Counted from the first letter of the stretch, positions 24,085 to 32,843 are shown. The stretch is 36,113 bases of DNA from JAAXKN01 sp050258815 (GCA_050258815.1 JBLMZM010000048.1:1-36113), one strand, 5' to 3'. The notes: a model not told the origin generated them from the letters alone. Numbers and translations: made by a program.

Positions 24085-24963
24085 ATGAGAAGAATTCTGG
24101 CATTAATATTCATCCTGTCCATTACAGGCAGTATGTTTGCCCAGAAAAAAGATACGCTCAGCAATAAATTTACGGGTAATCTGCTGGCGGATTCCAAAAT
24201 AGCATTAAATAACTATGAAAAGAATATTACTCCTGTTTCAGCAGGAATTGAAGGGAAGAAGTCTCCTCTGCTGGCAGGTTTTTTTTCACTCTTAGTTCCG
24301 GGTGCAGGAGAAGCATACTCCCAAAGTTACTGGAAAGCCGCGGCCTTTCTTGCAGTTGAAGCTGCTGCAATCTATGCCACAGTCTATTATAACAAGAAAG
24401 GTGAGGATGCAACGGCCGATTTCCAGAGATATGCAAACGAAAACTGGAGTGCAGTCAGATATGCGCAGTGGCTCAACAGGTTTGCCGCTGACGTCAGCGC
24501 CGGTGCAAAAAGTAATATCCGGATAGATCCCGACGGCAACAAGCCGCCCTGGGAGAGAGTGGATTTTTCAGAGATCAACAGCGTGGAAAGACAGATAGCC
24601 ACGTTCTCACATGTACTTCCGTCCTACGGTGACCAGCAGTATTATGAGCTGATTGGTAAATATCATCAGTTCAATCATGGCTGGGCTCAGAGTGATCCGA
24701 ATACTGCGGAATACCTGAATAATCTTCCTCAGCAGATGCTGGATTATGCCAGAATGCACATAAAACCGGATGATACCTATTATAAATATTCATCAAGGGC
24801 TGTGGTGGTACTGGTGGTGAATCATTTTTTAAGCGCACTTGATGCGGCCTGGAGCGCCAGCAGGTATAATAAGAGTCTGGCCGTTAACATGGAATTAAAA
24901 CAGGTTAATATGGTTGGTATGCTTGACCTGCATCCACAGTTAAATCTGAAGTACAATTTCTAG
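24085..24963 (+). CDS. DUF5683-like exported/membrane protein
   Basis: A 292-residue protein with signal peptide MRRILALIFILSITGSMFA. The segment SPLLAGFFSLLVPGAGEAYS followed by YWKAAAFLAVEAAAIYATVYY (about 60-100) is the feature I associate with DUF5683 proteins of Bacteroidota: a helix pair rich in Gly and Ala. A second hydrophobic stretch, AVVVLVVNHFLSALDAAWSA, lies near residues 240-260. It has a good ribosome binding site (AGGAG, 24074-24078) and starts 21 bases after the peptidase-barrel gene, so the two are probably cotranscribed. Function unknown. Confidence 0.65.
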   Translation: MRRILALIFILSITGSMFAQKKDTLSNKFTGNLLADSKIALNNYEKNITPVSAGIEGKKSPLLAGFFSLLVPGAGEAYSQSYWKAAAFLAVEAAAIYATVYYNKKGEDATADFQRYANENWSAVRYAQWLNRFAADVSAGAKSNIRIDPDGNKPPWERVDFSEINSVERQIATFSHVLPSYGDQQYYELIGKYHQFNHGWAQSDPNTAEYLNNLPQQMLDYARMHIKPDDTYYKYSSRAVVVLVVNHFLSALDAAWSASRYNKSLAVNMELKQVNMVGMLDLHPQLNLKYNF

Positions 24964-25059
24964 AAAAGCAGTGACAAGTAAGAATTAGGTAATATGGGGC
25001 TGCCATGAATGATGCCTCAGAATTTACTTTCGGTTAAATTAAAATAAAAACAGGTAAGA

Positions 25060-26373
25060 ATGAAAGATCCAATTGTTGTTATTGTAGGCAGGCCAAATGT
25101 TGGCAAATCGACTTTTTTTAACAGACTGACTGGCAGCAGTGAGGCTATTGTTGATGACTTAAGCGGTGTAACGCGCGACAGGAAATATGGCGAAGTTGAC
25201 TGGAGCGGAAAAATATTCCGCCTTATAGATACCGGTGGTTACGTTCCCAATTCTCCTGACCTGTTTGAAACAGCTATCAGGGAGCAGGTTGAAATAGCCA
25301 TTGCCGAAGCCGAGCTCATACTTTTTGTGGTGGATGCAAAACAGGGGCTTTCACCCATGGATTATATAATTGCAAATCTGCTGCGCGGTTCCAATAAAAA
25401 GACGATGCTAATTGTAAATAAGGTGGATACCGATCGCGATGAACCCAATGTTGGCGAGTTTTATGGCCTGGGCGTGAGCGAGGTATTCGATATTTCTGCA
25501 ATGGCAGGAAGAAAGATCGGAGATCTCCTTGATATAATCATTTCCAAACTCGATTTCAGCGAGGGTGGAAGGGGAGAAGATACCAGGATCAGAATAGCTA
25601 TTGTTGGAAAGCCAAACGTAGGGAAGTCTTCACTTACAAACGCACTGCTTGGCTACGACAGAAGTATAGTGACAAATATACCCGGAACTACCAGGGACAG
25701 TCTGGATTCCGTGCTTAAATATTATGGCGAAGAATTTGTGCTTGTGGATACTGCGGGTCTGAGGAGAAAAACCAAGATAAAAGAGAGCATTGAGTTCTAT
25801 TCAATGGTCCGTACCATGAAAGCACTCAGTGAATGCGACGTAGCAATTGTTATGCTCGATTCATCAAACGGACTCGAGAAGCAGGATCAGAAGATTATTG
25901 ATGAAGCCATAGCCCGCAGGAAGGGTATCATACTGGCCGTGAACAAGTGGGATCTGATCGAAAAGGATTCGAACACGGCTAAGCGTTATCAGGATGAGAT
26001 CAAAAGCAAAATGGGTTCAATAGATTATATCCCTATGACCTTTATTTCTGCCCTCACCAAACAAAGGATATATAATTTAATTGAAATGTGCAAAAAGGTG
26101 CATGAAGAGAGAAAGAAGAAGATTTCCACAAGTACATTGAACAACGTGATGCTCGAAGAAATTGCAAACTTCCCTCCGCCATCTACTCCTACCGGAAAGG
26201 AAGTGAAAATAAAGTATATTACGCAGGCGGGTGAAAATTATCCCATATTCCTGTTCTTTTCCAATGAGCCTAAATATATTCCTGATAACTATAAAAGATA
26301 CCTGGAGAAGGCGCTGCGCAGGAACTTCGGTTTTGAAGGCGTGCCGCTTATATGTGCCTTTAAGACTAAGTAG
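25060..26373 (+). CDS. der: ribosome biogenesis GTPase Der (EngA)
   Basis: A double-GTPase needed for 50S subunit maturation. 437 residues is normal. First G domain: G1 GRPNVGKST (9-17), G3 DTGG, G4 NKVD. Second G domain: GKPNVGKSS (about 184), IPGTTRDSLDS, DTAGL, and NKWD. A C-terminal KH-like domain (about 350-437) ends FEGVPLICAFKTK. It stands alone on the plus strand; a 94-base gap before it shows no clear promoter. A minus-strand gene remnant abuts its stop codon. Confidence 0.97.
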   Translation: MKDPIVVIVGRPNVGKSTFFNRLTGSSEAIVDDLSGVTRDRKYGEVDWSGKIFRLIDTGGYVPNSPDLFETAIREQVEIAIAEAELILFVVDAKQGLSPMDYIIANLLRGSNKKTMLIVNKVDTDRDEPNVGEFYGLGVSEVFDISAMAGRKIGDLLDIIISKLDFSEGGRGEDTRIRIAIVGKPNVGKSSLTNALLGYDRSIVTNIPGTTRDSLDSVLKYYGEEFVLVDTAGLRRKTKIKESIEFYSMVRTMKALSECDVAIVMLDSSNGLEKQDQKIIDEAIARRKGIILAVNKWDLIEKDSNTAKRYQDEIKSKMGSIDYIPMTFISALTKQRIYNLIEMCKKVHEERKKKISTSTLNNVMLEEIANFPPPSTPTGKEVKIKYITQAGENYPIFLFFSNEPKYIPDNYKRYLEKALRRNFGFEGVPLICAFKTK

Positions 26374-26379
26374 GCCTTA

Positions 26380-26646
26380 CTACCAGTCGCCCAGCAGGCC
26401 TCCAAAAGCACCCTGATCATTACGGCTGTTATCTGTATCCCTGAATTCAGGAGCAGGATTACCGGCGTCAATGCAGGGTGAATTTGCAGACAGGTGAAGA
26501 TCTGCATCGGATCTGAAAGATGGATCGAGTAAGGCAAAAGGCAGGAAGTTGAAATTAATGTTAATTTGCAAAGTATCCCCCTGGATTGAGATCCTGGGAT
26601 CTCCCGACTGCCCTGAGTTCTTAAAAAATATGAAAATCGCAAGCTG
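26380..26646 (-). pseudogene. remnant of a right-handed beta-helix surface protein
   Basis: On the minus strand an open stretch of 88 codons ends at TAG (26380-26382). It reads DPSFRSDADLHLSANSPCIDAGNPAPEF followed by a D-rich NSRNDQGAFGG tail (described in parts: LHLSANSPCIDAGNP, DNSRNDQGAFGG). This is the typical C-terminal end of secreted parallel beta-helix (choice-of-anchor Q type) proteins. There is no room for the N-terminal part: an in-frame stop lies at 26647-26649, and the next gene starts at 26705. It is therefore a truncated remnant, 6 bases from the der stop and convergent with it. Confidence 0.7.
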
Positions 26647-26704
26647 TTATTTTGTCCGAATTTGCTAAATTTGAGTTACTCATTTTCCCAATAAACCAGA
26701 AAAG

Positions 26705-28054
26705 ATGTATAAACCGAAAAACATAATAGTAGTAGGTGGAAATGCTGCCGGGCCTGCTGCTGCTGCAAAAGCCAGGAGGACGAATCCCGATGCAGGAATT
26801 ATTATGTTTGAGGAAGGGGAGTTTATATCAACCGGCACGTGTGAAATGCCATACGTCGTATCACAGGATATCTGCTGTTATAAGAATATCGTATTCTATA
26901 CTCCTGAAACCTTTGAGGCAGATAAAGGGGCGAAGGTATATATCCGGCACAGGGTTGAAGAAATCAACAGAAGGGAAAAGTGTGTCAGGGTCAGGGATCT
27001 TGCTGAAAACAGGCTTAAAGATTTTAACTACGATAAACTCGTTCTTGCAACAGGTTCTACGGCCAGAAAAATCCCATGGCTGCCGGGTGATGCTGAAAAT
27101 GTTTTCCATCTGAAGAATATACGCGACCTTATATCTCTAAGGATGTATATAAAGGAAAGGTCTCCTAAGTCGGCGCTTATTATCGGTTCCGGTTATATAG
27201 GACTGGAACTGGCCGATTCTCTCAGCCATATCGGATGCAGTGTTACCCTGGCAGACAAAGAATCTCTGCCCATGGGTTCTGCTGAAGTTGAAATACAGCA
27301 CCTTTTATCGGTGGTCCTGAAGGATCACGGAGTGCAGTTCATAGGCAATATTTCCGAGCTAAAGCTGTTCAATGATGCTAAAAGGATAAAAGCATTTGAA
27401 TACGAAGGCAGAAGGGTTGAAACCGACATGGTGCTGGTTGCCGCTGGCTTTATTCCGAATGCCGCACTTGCCCTAAAAAGCAAACTGGAGCTGGGAGCTA
27501 CAGGAGCAATTAAAGTTGACAATAAGCTGAGGACGAGCGATCCGGATATTTTTGCCGCAGGTGATAATATAGAAGTAATCGAAAAACCTTCCAATAAACC
27601 GGCCTACATCCCGCTTGCCACAATAGCTCAAAAGTATGGTCACATCGCGGGTGAAAATGCCGCGGGCGGAAATGCATATGCAAAGCCTGTAGTCAAAAAC
27701 ATCGCTGTAAAGGTATTTGATAAATCCTACGTTTCCGTTGGATTGAGCACTGCCGAGGCACTCAGGCATAATTTCAGGATCCTTTCAGTGCATGAAATAG
27801 CACCCAACATAATCAGGGTAATGCCCGGCAGTGAGAACGTATTCGGTAAAATAATTTATGAGAAAAATACATTCAGGGTGCTGGGTGCATCATTTTTGGG
27901 AGGAAAAGAGGCCACCGGATACGGAGATCTGCTCTCCTCATTTATTACTACAGGATTGGATGCGAGGGCCCTTGCCGATATAAATTACAACTATACACCT
28001 CCTCTTTCTCCCTTTGTTCACCTCCTTTCGGTTCTGGGCAGACGGATCAGATAA
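26705..28054 (+). CDS. CoA-disulfide reductase / NADH oxidase-like flavoprotein
   Basis: A 449-residue class III pyridine nucleotide-disulfide oxidoreductase. The FAD-binding motif is VVGGNAAGPAAAAKARR (9-25). The single redox cysteine C46 lies in STGTCEMPYVV, the position of the active cysteine in CoA-disulfide reductases and NADH oxidases. The NAD(P)H-binding motif is GSGYIGLELADS (about 162-173), and the second FAD motif is IFAAGDNIEV (about 281-290). A C-terminal dimerisation domain follows. The exact reaction (CoA disulfide, polysulfide or peroxide/oxygen reduction) cannot be told from sequence alone. It is a single-gene unit flanked by an A+T-rich gap. Confidence 0.85.
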   Translation: MYKPKNIIVVGGNAAGPAAAAKARRTNPDAGIIMFEEGEFISTGTCEMPYVVSQDICCYKNIVFYTPETFEADKGAKVYIRHRVEEINRREKCVRVRDLAENRLKDFNYDKLVLATGSTARKIPWLPGDAENVFHLKNIRDLISLRMYIKERSPKSALIIGSGYIGLELADSLSHIGCSVTLADKESLPMGSAEVEIQHLLSVVLKDHGVQFIGNISELKLFNDAKRIKAFEYEGRRVETDMVLVAAGFIPNAALALKSKLELGATGAIKVDNKLRTSDPDIFAAGDNIEVIEKPSNKPAYIPLATIAQKYGHIAGENAAGGNAYAKPVVKNIAVKVFDKSYVSVGLSTAEALRHNFRILSVHEIAPNIIRVMPGSENVFGKIIYEKNTFRVLGASFLGGKEATGYGDLLSSFITTGLDARALADINYNYTPPLSPFVHLLSVLGRRIR

Positions 28055-28130
28055 CCTGAATCTGCCTATTCTAAAATGAGTCAAAATCCCATTCTGATAC
28101 ATACCTTTCATTGCAAAAGCCTTAAATCAC

Positions 28131-28142
28131 TGCGTTAACGCA
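28131..28142. promoter_or_regulatory. 12-bp perfect palindrome upstream of the large cargo gene
   Basis: TGCGTTAACGCA is a perfect palindrome 63 bases before the likely start codon at 28206 and 14 bases after TTGCAA (28111-28116). It could be an operator for a dimeric regulator; no second copy was noticed nearby. Confidence 0.35.
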
Positions 28143-28205
28143 TAAAAATCATCCCTTTTTCTGGTACCTTATTTGAAGCTAAAGTACGAACAAAAAAAGG
28201 GAAAA

Positions 28206-31200
28206 ATGAAAACTCCAAAATTACTTTTATTCAGCTGTTTGTTCTTACTTCTCCTGGTATCAGGAAGCACTACATATGCGGAGAATGGAAATTGTAATTT
28301 GAATGGATTTGTTACTTTTACACAAGGGGGATGGGGGGCCAAGGCTAGCGGAAATAACCCTGGTACTGTCAGGGATATGTATTTTTCCAGCGTGTTCCCG
28401 ACGGGACTTGTTGTCGGCGGCAAGTATACTCTCAAACTTACCACACCTAATGCAGTTAAGGATTTTCTGCCACAGGGCGGTCCTTCGGATCACTTCGACC
28501 ACAGCTATACAGATGTTACTTCTACCAGCGCCGGAGTACTGGCCGGACAGGTAGTAGCACTGACACTGAACGTGTATTTTGATGATTTTGGCAGTACAGG
28601 TACCAATGTCCTTAAACTTAAGGATCTCGTCATAACTTCCGGAACATTTAAGGGGAAAACAGTTTCACAGTTTCTGGCAATAGCAAATACTGCAATTGGC
28701 GGTGGAACAACCTCTTACAGCTTCAGTGACATTAATGATGCTGCCACTGCCATTAATGAAAATTTTGACAATGGTACAACCAATAATGGTTTTCTGACAT
28801 GCCCTGCTCAGCCAGCTTCAATCGGGGACAAAGTATGGCTGGATACGGATAAGGACGGAATTCAGGATTCAGGTGAGCCTGGAGTTGCCGGGGTTACTGT
28901 TCAGCTCTATAATTGCAGCGGAAGCCAGGTAATTGCCGAAGTGCAGACCGATGCAAGCGGTTTATATCACTTTACCGGCCTGAATGCTGGTGACTACAAA
29001 ATCAAATTTGTACTTCCTGCCAATTACATTTTTACGCAAATGAATGCGGGAAGTGACGACTCAAAGGATTCAGACGCTGATCTGACATCAGGTTTTACAG
29101 CCTGCTATACTTTGACAGCAGGACAGACTAACAATACTGCCGATGCAGGTATATACGTGAAACCTGTGGAAAAGGCTGCTATTGGTAATCTCGTATGGAA
29201 TGATTTAAATAAAAATGGCGTACAGGATGCAGGCGAACCCGGTTTATCCGGTGTTACAGTTGAACTTTATAACTGCAGCGGTAATACTGCTATAAAAAGT
29301 ACAACAACCAATTCCAACGGCATCTATTCTTTTACAGATCTGACCCCGGGTGACTATAAGGTCAAATTCAATCTGCCTGCTAATTATACTTTCACTACTA
29401 AAGACGCAGCAGGCCAGGGCACAGATGAAACTGACTCAGATGCTGATCTTAATACCGGTTTTACAGGATGCTATACTCTTACAGCAGGAGAGACCGACAA
29501 TTCTGTTGATGCAGGTATGTATGTGGTTCAGCAGGATGTAAAAGCAGACCTTAGCCTGACCAAAACCGTGAATAATTCAAATCCCCAAAATGGCGATAAT
29601 GTTACTTACAGAATTACAGTGACCAACAACGGTCCTGCCAATGCAACAGGAGTTGCAGTAACTGATCTGCTGCCTCAGGGATTGGATTTCGTATCTGCTG
29701 CACCCTCAGCCGGGAGCTATAATAATACGACGGGAGTATGGACAGTAGGTAACCTTGCCAACGGTGCAAGCGCCACCCTGGATATTACTGTAAAGGTGAA
29801 TGCGGGTACGCTTACCACCAGTACGGTAGACCTTGGCGTTGCCTCAGGTTTCAACCTTTTTGTGCTGGAAGACCTCACACAGCCTTCAGCAGATACGCAG
29901 GGCCGGGTAGCCGTTGGCCGCGATGCAACACTTTCCTACTACAGCGTAGGGGATCAGCTGACCGGTACTGCACCATCCGACGTACTTATCGTTGGACGTA
30001 ATCTCACTTATACCAGCGGTGCAGTTTATAATGGAAACGTTGTTTATGGAAATTCAACAAACCTGCCGCAGCCAGGTGTTAGTATTGAAGGGACTCTGAA
30101 ACAGGGTACTCCAATTGATTTCGATGCGGCAAAAACCTATCTGCGTAATCTTTCGACCCAACTGGCAGGAAATACTGTAAATGGAACAACAAAAATGGAA
30201 TGGGGCGGCTTAACTTTAACCGGTTCTACTCCATTATTGAACGTATTTAGTGTTTCAGGATCTGATCTTTCGAACGCCAATAGTGTTGCTATAAATGTTC
30301 CAAATGGCGCTGTTGTGCTTGTTAATATCTCCGGAACAGAAGTGAGCTGGACGGGCGGATTGACAGTTAATGGCACGGACATCTCTAATGTGCTTTATAA
30401 CTTCTACCAGGCTACCAAACTCACTATTCAGGGAATAGATGTGAGAGGTTCAATACTGGCTCCTTTTGCAGATGTAAACTTTGCAGCAGGCGTGGTAAAC
30501 GGCCAGATGATTGCAAAGTCAGTTACAGGGGCAGGCCAGTTTAACCACTCTAAGTTTATTGGTAATATTCCCTCAGAAAAGAAAATTAACAATATAGCTG
30601 AAATCACCGCTGCAGTTGAAAATGATCCGGATTCTACTCCTGGCAACGGAATCAGTACAGAAGACGATTATGCTAAGGTACTGATCACCATAAACGGTAA
30701 TGCCGGTTCAGGTAATACTGGCGGTTCAGGTCAAACCGGCAGTGGTAACTGGCAGCATGTTACTGATTTTACCGCTGGAGAAATGGTCTGGAAGCTGACC
30801 GTGGATAATTCAGGCAATGTACTTGCAGGTACATGGGGCGGTAAGATCTATAAGACTACTGACAATGGTAAAACCTGGAATATAATTAATTCAGGTATGA
30901 AAACGGGATTTATCTGGTCGATAGTGGTTAACTCAAGCGGCAGCATATTTGCGGGAACAGAAAGAGGTATATTCCGTTCCGCAGATAATGGTGCAACCTG
31001 GGAGGAAGCCGGTCTTCAGGGGAAAGATGTACGTTCCATGGCCATAGAACCAAACACAAACGTTCTGTATGCAGGTACATGGGGTACAGGCATATTTAAG
31101 TCAACTAATAACGGCAGCAGCTGGACAGAGATAAATAAGGGTCTCAGCAATCTGGCTGTACACGCTCTTGCTATCAGCAACAGTGGTGAACTGTATGCCG

Positions 31201-31907
31201 GAACCTTTGGTGCGGGTGTATTCGAATCAAATGACCATGGTACAAACTGGACAAACCTCAATGCAGGATACAATTTCATCTGGGCCCTGGGTGTTACTTC
31301 AACAGGAACAGTATATGCCGGAACCTATGGCGACGGTGTATACACTTCTGCTAATGGCGGCAATACCTGGACAAAAGTTAACAGCGGGCTTACCTCAATG
31401 TTCATCTACTCAATAACCGTGGATGCCAGTGACAATGTATACCTCAGCTCATGGGCCGGCGGTGTATTTGCTTCTTCAGCAAATTCAGGCAGCTGGAATG
31501 CAATGGGTATGGCTGGTTTAGGTGTAAGTTCAGTGGCAGTCAACCCGGTAACCGGCGGACTTTTTGTCGGGACCGGTGACGGTGCAATTTACCTGAGTAT
31601 CAGCAGTTTAACTGACGTAAAAACGGGTAAAAAAGAAATCCCCACGAGCTTTGAACTGAAGCAGAATTATCCTAATCCGTTCAATCCTTCAACTGCAATA
31701 CAGTTCAGCATACCATCGGCAGGACAGTATTCATTGAAGGTATATGATATACTTGGTAAGGAAATTGCGGTGCTGGCAAATGATCAGTTTACACCCGGTG
31801 TATACACTGTTCATTTCCAAGCCGGAAACCTTGCCTCAGGAATTTACCTCTGTCACCTGCAGGGTAACAATGTTAATTTGGTCAGGAAAATGCTCCTGAT
31901 GAAATAA
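28206..31907 (+). CDS. large mosaic T9SS cargo protein (SdrD-B, DUF11, choice-of-anchor A, propeller)
   Basis: A 1233-residue secreted surface protein. I start it at ATG 28206, which opens with the signal peptide MKTPKLLLFSCLFLLLLVSG; an upstream TTG (28173) only adds charged residues. Order: an N-terminal domain with FTQGGWGA (20-205), two SdrD-B-like domains (about 207-315 and 323-435; IGDKVWLDTDKDG and IGNLVWNDLNKNG), the first part of a DUF11 domain (about 443-538), a choice-of-anchor A domain (539-792), the end of DUF11 (about 793-830, INNIAEITAAVENDPDSTPG), a Gly/Ser linker, seven BNR/YCF48-like propeller blades (about 849-1140; e.g. YAGTWGTGIFKSTNNGSSW), and a type A sorting domain with QNYPNPFNPSTAIQFSIP (about 1153-1233). 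Probably exported by the T9SS and surface attached; binding partner unknown. Confidence 0.88.
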   Translation: MKTPKLLLFSCLFLLLLVSGSTTYAENGNCNLNGFVTFTQGGWGAKASGNNPGTVRDMYFSSVFPTGLVVGGKYTLKLTTPNAVKDFLPQGGPSDHFDHSYTDVTSTSAGVLAGQVVALTLNVYFDDFGSTGTNVLKLKDLVITSGTFKGKTVSQFLAIANTAIGGGTTSYSFSDINDAATAINENFDNGTTNNGFLTCPAQPASIGDKVWLDTDKDGIQDSGEPGVAGVTVQLYNCSGSQVIAEVQTDASGLYHFTGLNAGDYKIKFVLPANYIFTQMNAGSDDSKDSDADLTSGFTACYTLTAGQTNNTADAGIYVKPVEKAAIGNLVWNDLNKNGVQDAGEPGLSGVTVELYNCSGNTAIKSTTTNSNGIYSFTDLTPGDYKVKFNLPANYTFTTKDAAGQGTDETDSDADLNTGFTGCYTLTAGETDNSVDAGMYVVQQDVKADLSLTKTVNNSNPQNGDNVTYRITVTNNGPANATGVAVTDLLPQGLDFVSAAPSAGSYNNTTGVWTVGNLANGASATLDITVKVNAGTLTTSTVDLGVASGFNLFVLEDLTQPSADTQGRVAVGRDATLSYYSVGDQLTGTAPSDVLIVGRNLTYTSGAVYNGNVVYGNSTNLPQPGVSIEGTLKQGTPIDFDAAKTYLRNLSTQLAGNTVNGTTKMEWGGLTLTGSTPLLNVFSVSGSDLSNANSVAINVPNGAVVLVNISGTEVSWTGGLTVNGTDISNVLYNFYQATKLTIQGIDVRGSILAPFADVNFAAGVVNGQMIAKSVTGAGQFNHSKFIGNIPSEKKINNIAEITAAVENDPDSTPGNGISTEDDYAKVLITINGNAGSGNTGGSGQTGSGNWQHVTDFTAGEMVWKLTVDNSGNVLAGTWGGKIYKTTDNGKTWNIINSGMKTGFIWSIVVNSSGSIFAGTERGIFRSADNGATWEEAGLQGKDVRSMAIEPNTNVLYAGTWGTGIFKSTNNGSSWTEINKGLSNLAVHALAISNSGELYAGTFGAGVFESNDHGTNWTNLNAGYNFIWALGVTSTGTVYAGTYGDGVYTSANGGNTWTKVNSGLTSMFIYSITVDASDNVYLSSWAGGVFASSANSGSWNAMGMAGLGVSSVAVNPVTGGLFVGTGDGAIYLSISSLTDVKTGKKEIPTSFELKQNYPNPFNPSTAIQFSIPSAGQYSLKVYDILGKEIAVLANDQFTPGVYTVHFQAGNLASGIYLCHLQGNNVNLVRKMLLMK

Positions 31908-31929
31908 CTTACCTGGTTAATAGCTTACA

Positions 31930-31965
31930 ATGAGGCAGTGCCATGCACTGCCTCATTTGTTTTTC
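31930..31965 (+). terminator. terminator after the large cargo gene
   Basis: ATGAGGCAGTGC (31930-31941) and GCACTGCCTCAT (31945-31956) form a perfect 12-bp stem with a 3-base loop, followed by TTGTTTTT. A strong intrinsic terminator. Confidence 0.92.
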
Positions 31966-32091
31966 CCATCGCTAAAAACTCATTGGCTGCATTTCTGTTA
32001 AGATATTCTTCTTCTTTTACTGGGGCATTTTAACCCCTTTATATTTTGCTTTTTGGGAATTTTGAGTTATTTTATACTGTTTTACTGCGGA

Positions 32092-32135
32092 GGGATATTA
32101 TCCCGTTTACATACGGTGTGAAATCAGATTCACAC
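32092..32135. promoter_or_regulatory. two palindromes upstream of the cyclophilin gene
   Basis: GGGATA-T-TATCCC (32092-32104) and GTGTGAA (32116-32122) with TTCACAC (32129-32135) lie 54-97 bases before the start codon. Both are perfect. They could be operators or leader hairpins; neither has a T-run. The rest of the 31966-32188 gap is A+T-rich, with one more short inverted repeat (GGGG...CCCC near 32022-32037). Confidence 0.4.
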
Positions 32136-32188
32136 ACTTCTTATTCCGCTGGTTTAAGAATTATTATTAAAATTATTAAAAGGAATTT

Positions 32189-32629
32189 ATGAAAACAGCA
32201 GAAATCCACACCGCAAAGGGTGTAATGAAAGTGGAATTTTACGAGAAAGACGCTCCAAATACTGTAAAGAATTTTATAAGCTTGTCTGAAAAAGGATTCT
32301 ATAACGGACTTACGTTTCACCGTGTAATACCTAATTTCGTGATCCAGGGGGGATGCCCTAAGGGTAACGGTACCGGAGGCCCGGGTTACACAATCAAATG
32401 TGAAACTTCAGGCGGTAACCAGTATCATGACCGCGGAGTCCTTTCAATGGCTCATGCAGGTAAGGATACGGGCGGATCACAGTTTTTTATCTGTCACGGC
32501 AGGGAAAATACGGCACACCTCGACCGCAAGCATACCTGCTTTGGTAAAGTCGTGGATGGATTGGATGTAATCGACCAGATCCGCCAGGGTGACGTAATTG
32601 AAAAAATCGTAATTCTTGATAAAGAATAA
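32189..32629 (+). CDS. peptidyl-prolyl cis-trans isomerase, cyclophilin type
   Basis: A 146-residue single-domain cyclophilin that speeds proline isomerisation during folding. Hallmarks: FHRVIPNFVIQGG with the catalytic arginine, GTGGPGYTI, SMAHAGKDTGGSQFFI and LDRKHTCFGKVVDGLDVID. There is no signal peptide, so it is cytoplasmic. The usual tryptophan of human CypA before FGKV is replaced (KHTCFGKV), as in many bacterial forms. It has AAAGGA upstream as a ribosome binding site. It is a single-gene unit between two hairpins. Confidence 0.95.
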   Translation: MKTAEIHTAKGVMKVEFYEKDAPNTVKNFISLSEKGFYNGLTFHRVIPNFVIQGGCPKGNGTGGPGYTIKCETSGGNQYHDRGVLSMAHAGKDTGGSQFFICHGRENTAHLDRKHTCFGKVVDGLDVIDQIRQGDVIEKIVILDKE

Positions 32630-32637
32630 ACTTCAGG

Positions 32638-32663
32638 CCGGACTGCCGCATAAGGCGGTCCGG
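32638..32663 (+). terminator. GC-rich hairpin after the cyclophilin gene
   Basis: CCGGACTGCC (32638-32647) and GGCGGTCCGG (32654-32663) pair over 10 bp (one G-U) with loop GCATAA, 9 bases after the stop. The T-run is missing, so termination may be weak. Confidence 0.55.
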
Positions 32664-32775
32664 TCATATCTGCCATATACTTATATTTCATTCCGTCTTG
32701 TCTTATATCCATAAAATCCCCTGAATTCCTCTTTTTTACTGCTGAAACCTTTACTCCCGGGCATTTATTCTTTGA

Positions 32776-32803
32776 TTGAAACTTTGCACGAATAAATTAT
32801 ATT
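32776..32803 (+). promoter_or_regulatory. candidate promoter of the OmpA-like gene
   Basis: TTGAAA (32776-32781) and TATATT (32798-32803) are 16 bases apart, and the transcript would start about 35 bases before the start codon. A very strong ribosome binding site AGGAGG (32834-32839) precedes ATG 32844, as expected for an abundant outer-membrane protein. Confidence 0.5.
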
Positions 32804-32843
32804 AAATGCTTAACCAGGTGAGCTACGAGTAAAAGGAGGAAAA

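Noticed and set aside
26289..26642. 117-codon minus-strand frame overlapping the end of der
   Set aside because: It is in a different frame from the beta-helix remnant and overlaps der; the family signature is in the 26380-26646 frame.
28173..28205. TTG start for the mosaic cargo gene
   Set aside because: It adds 11 charged residues in front of an ideal signal peptide; ATG 28206 is preferred.
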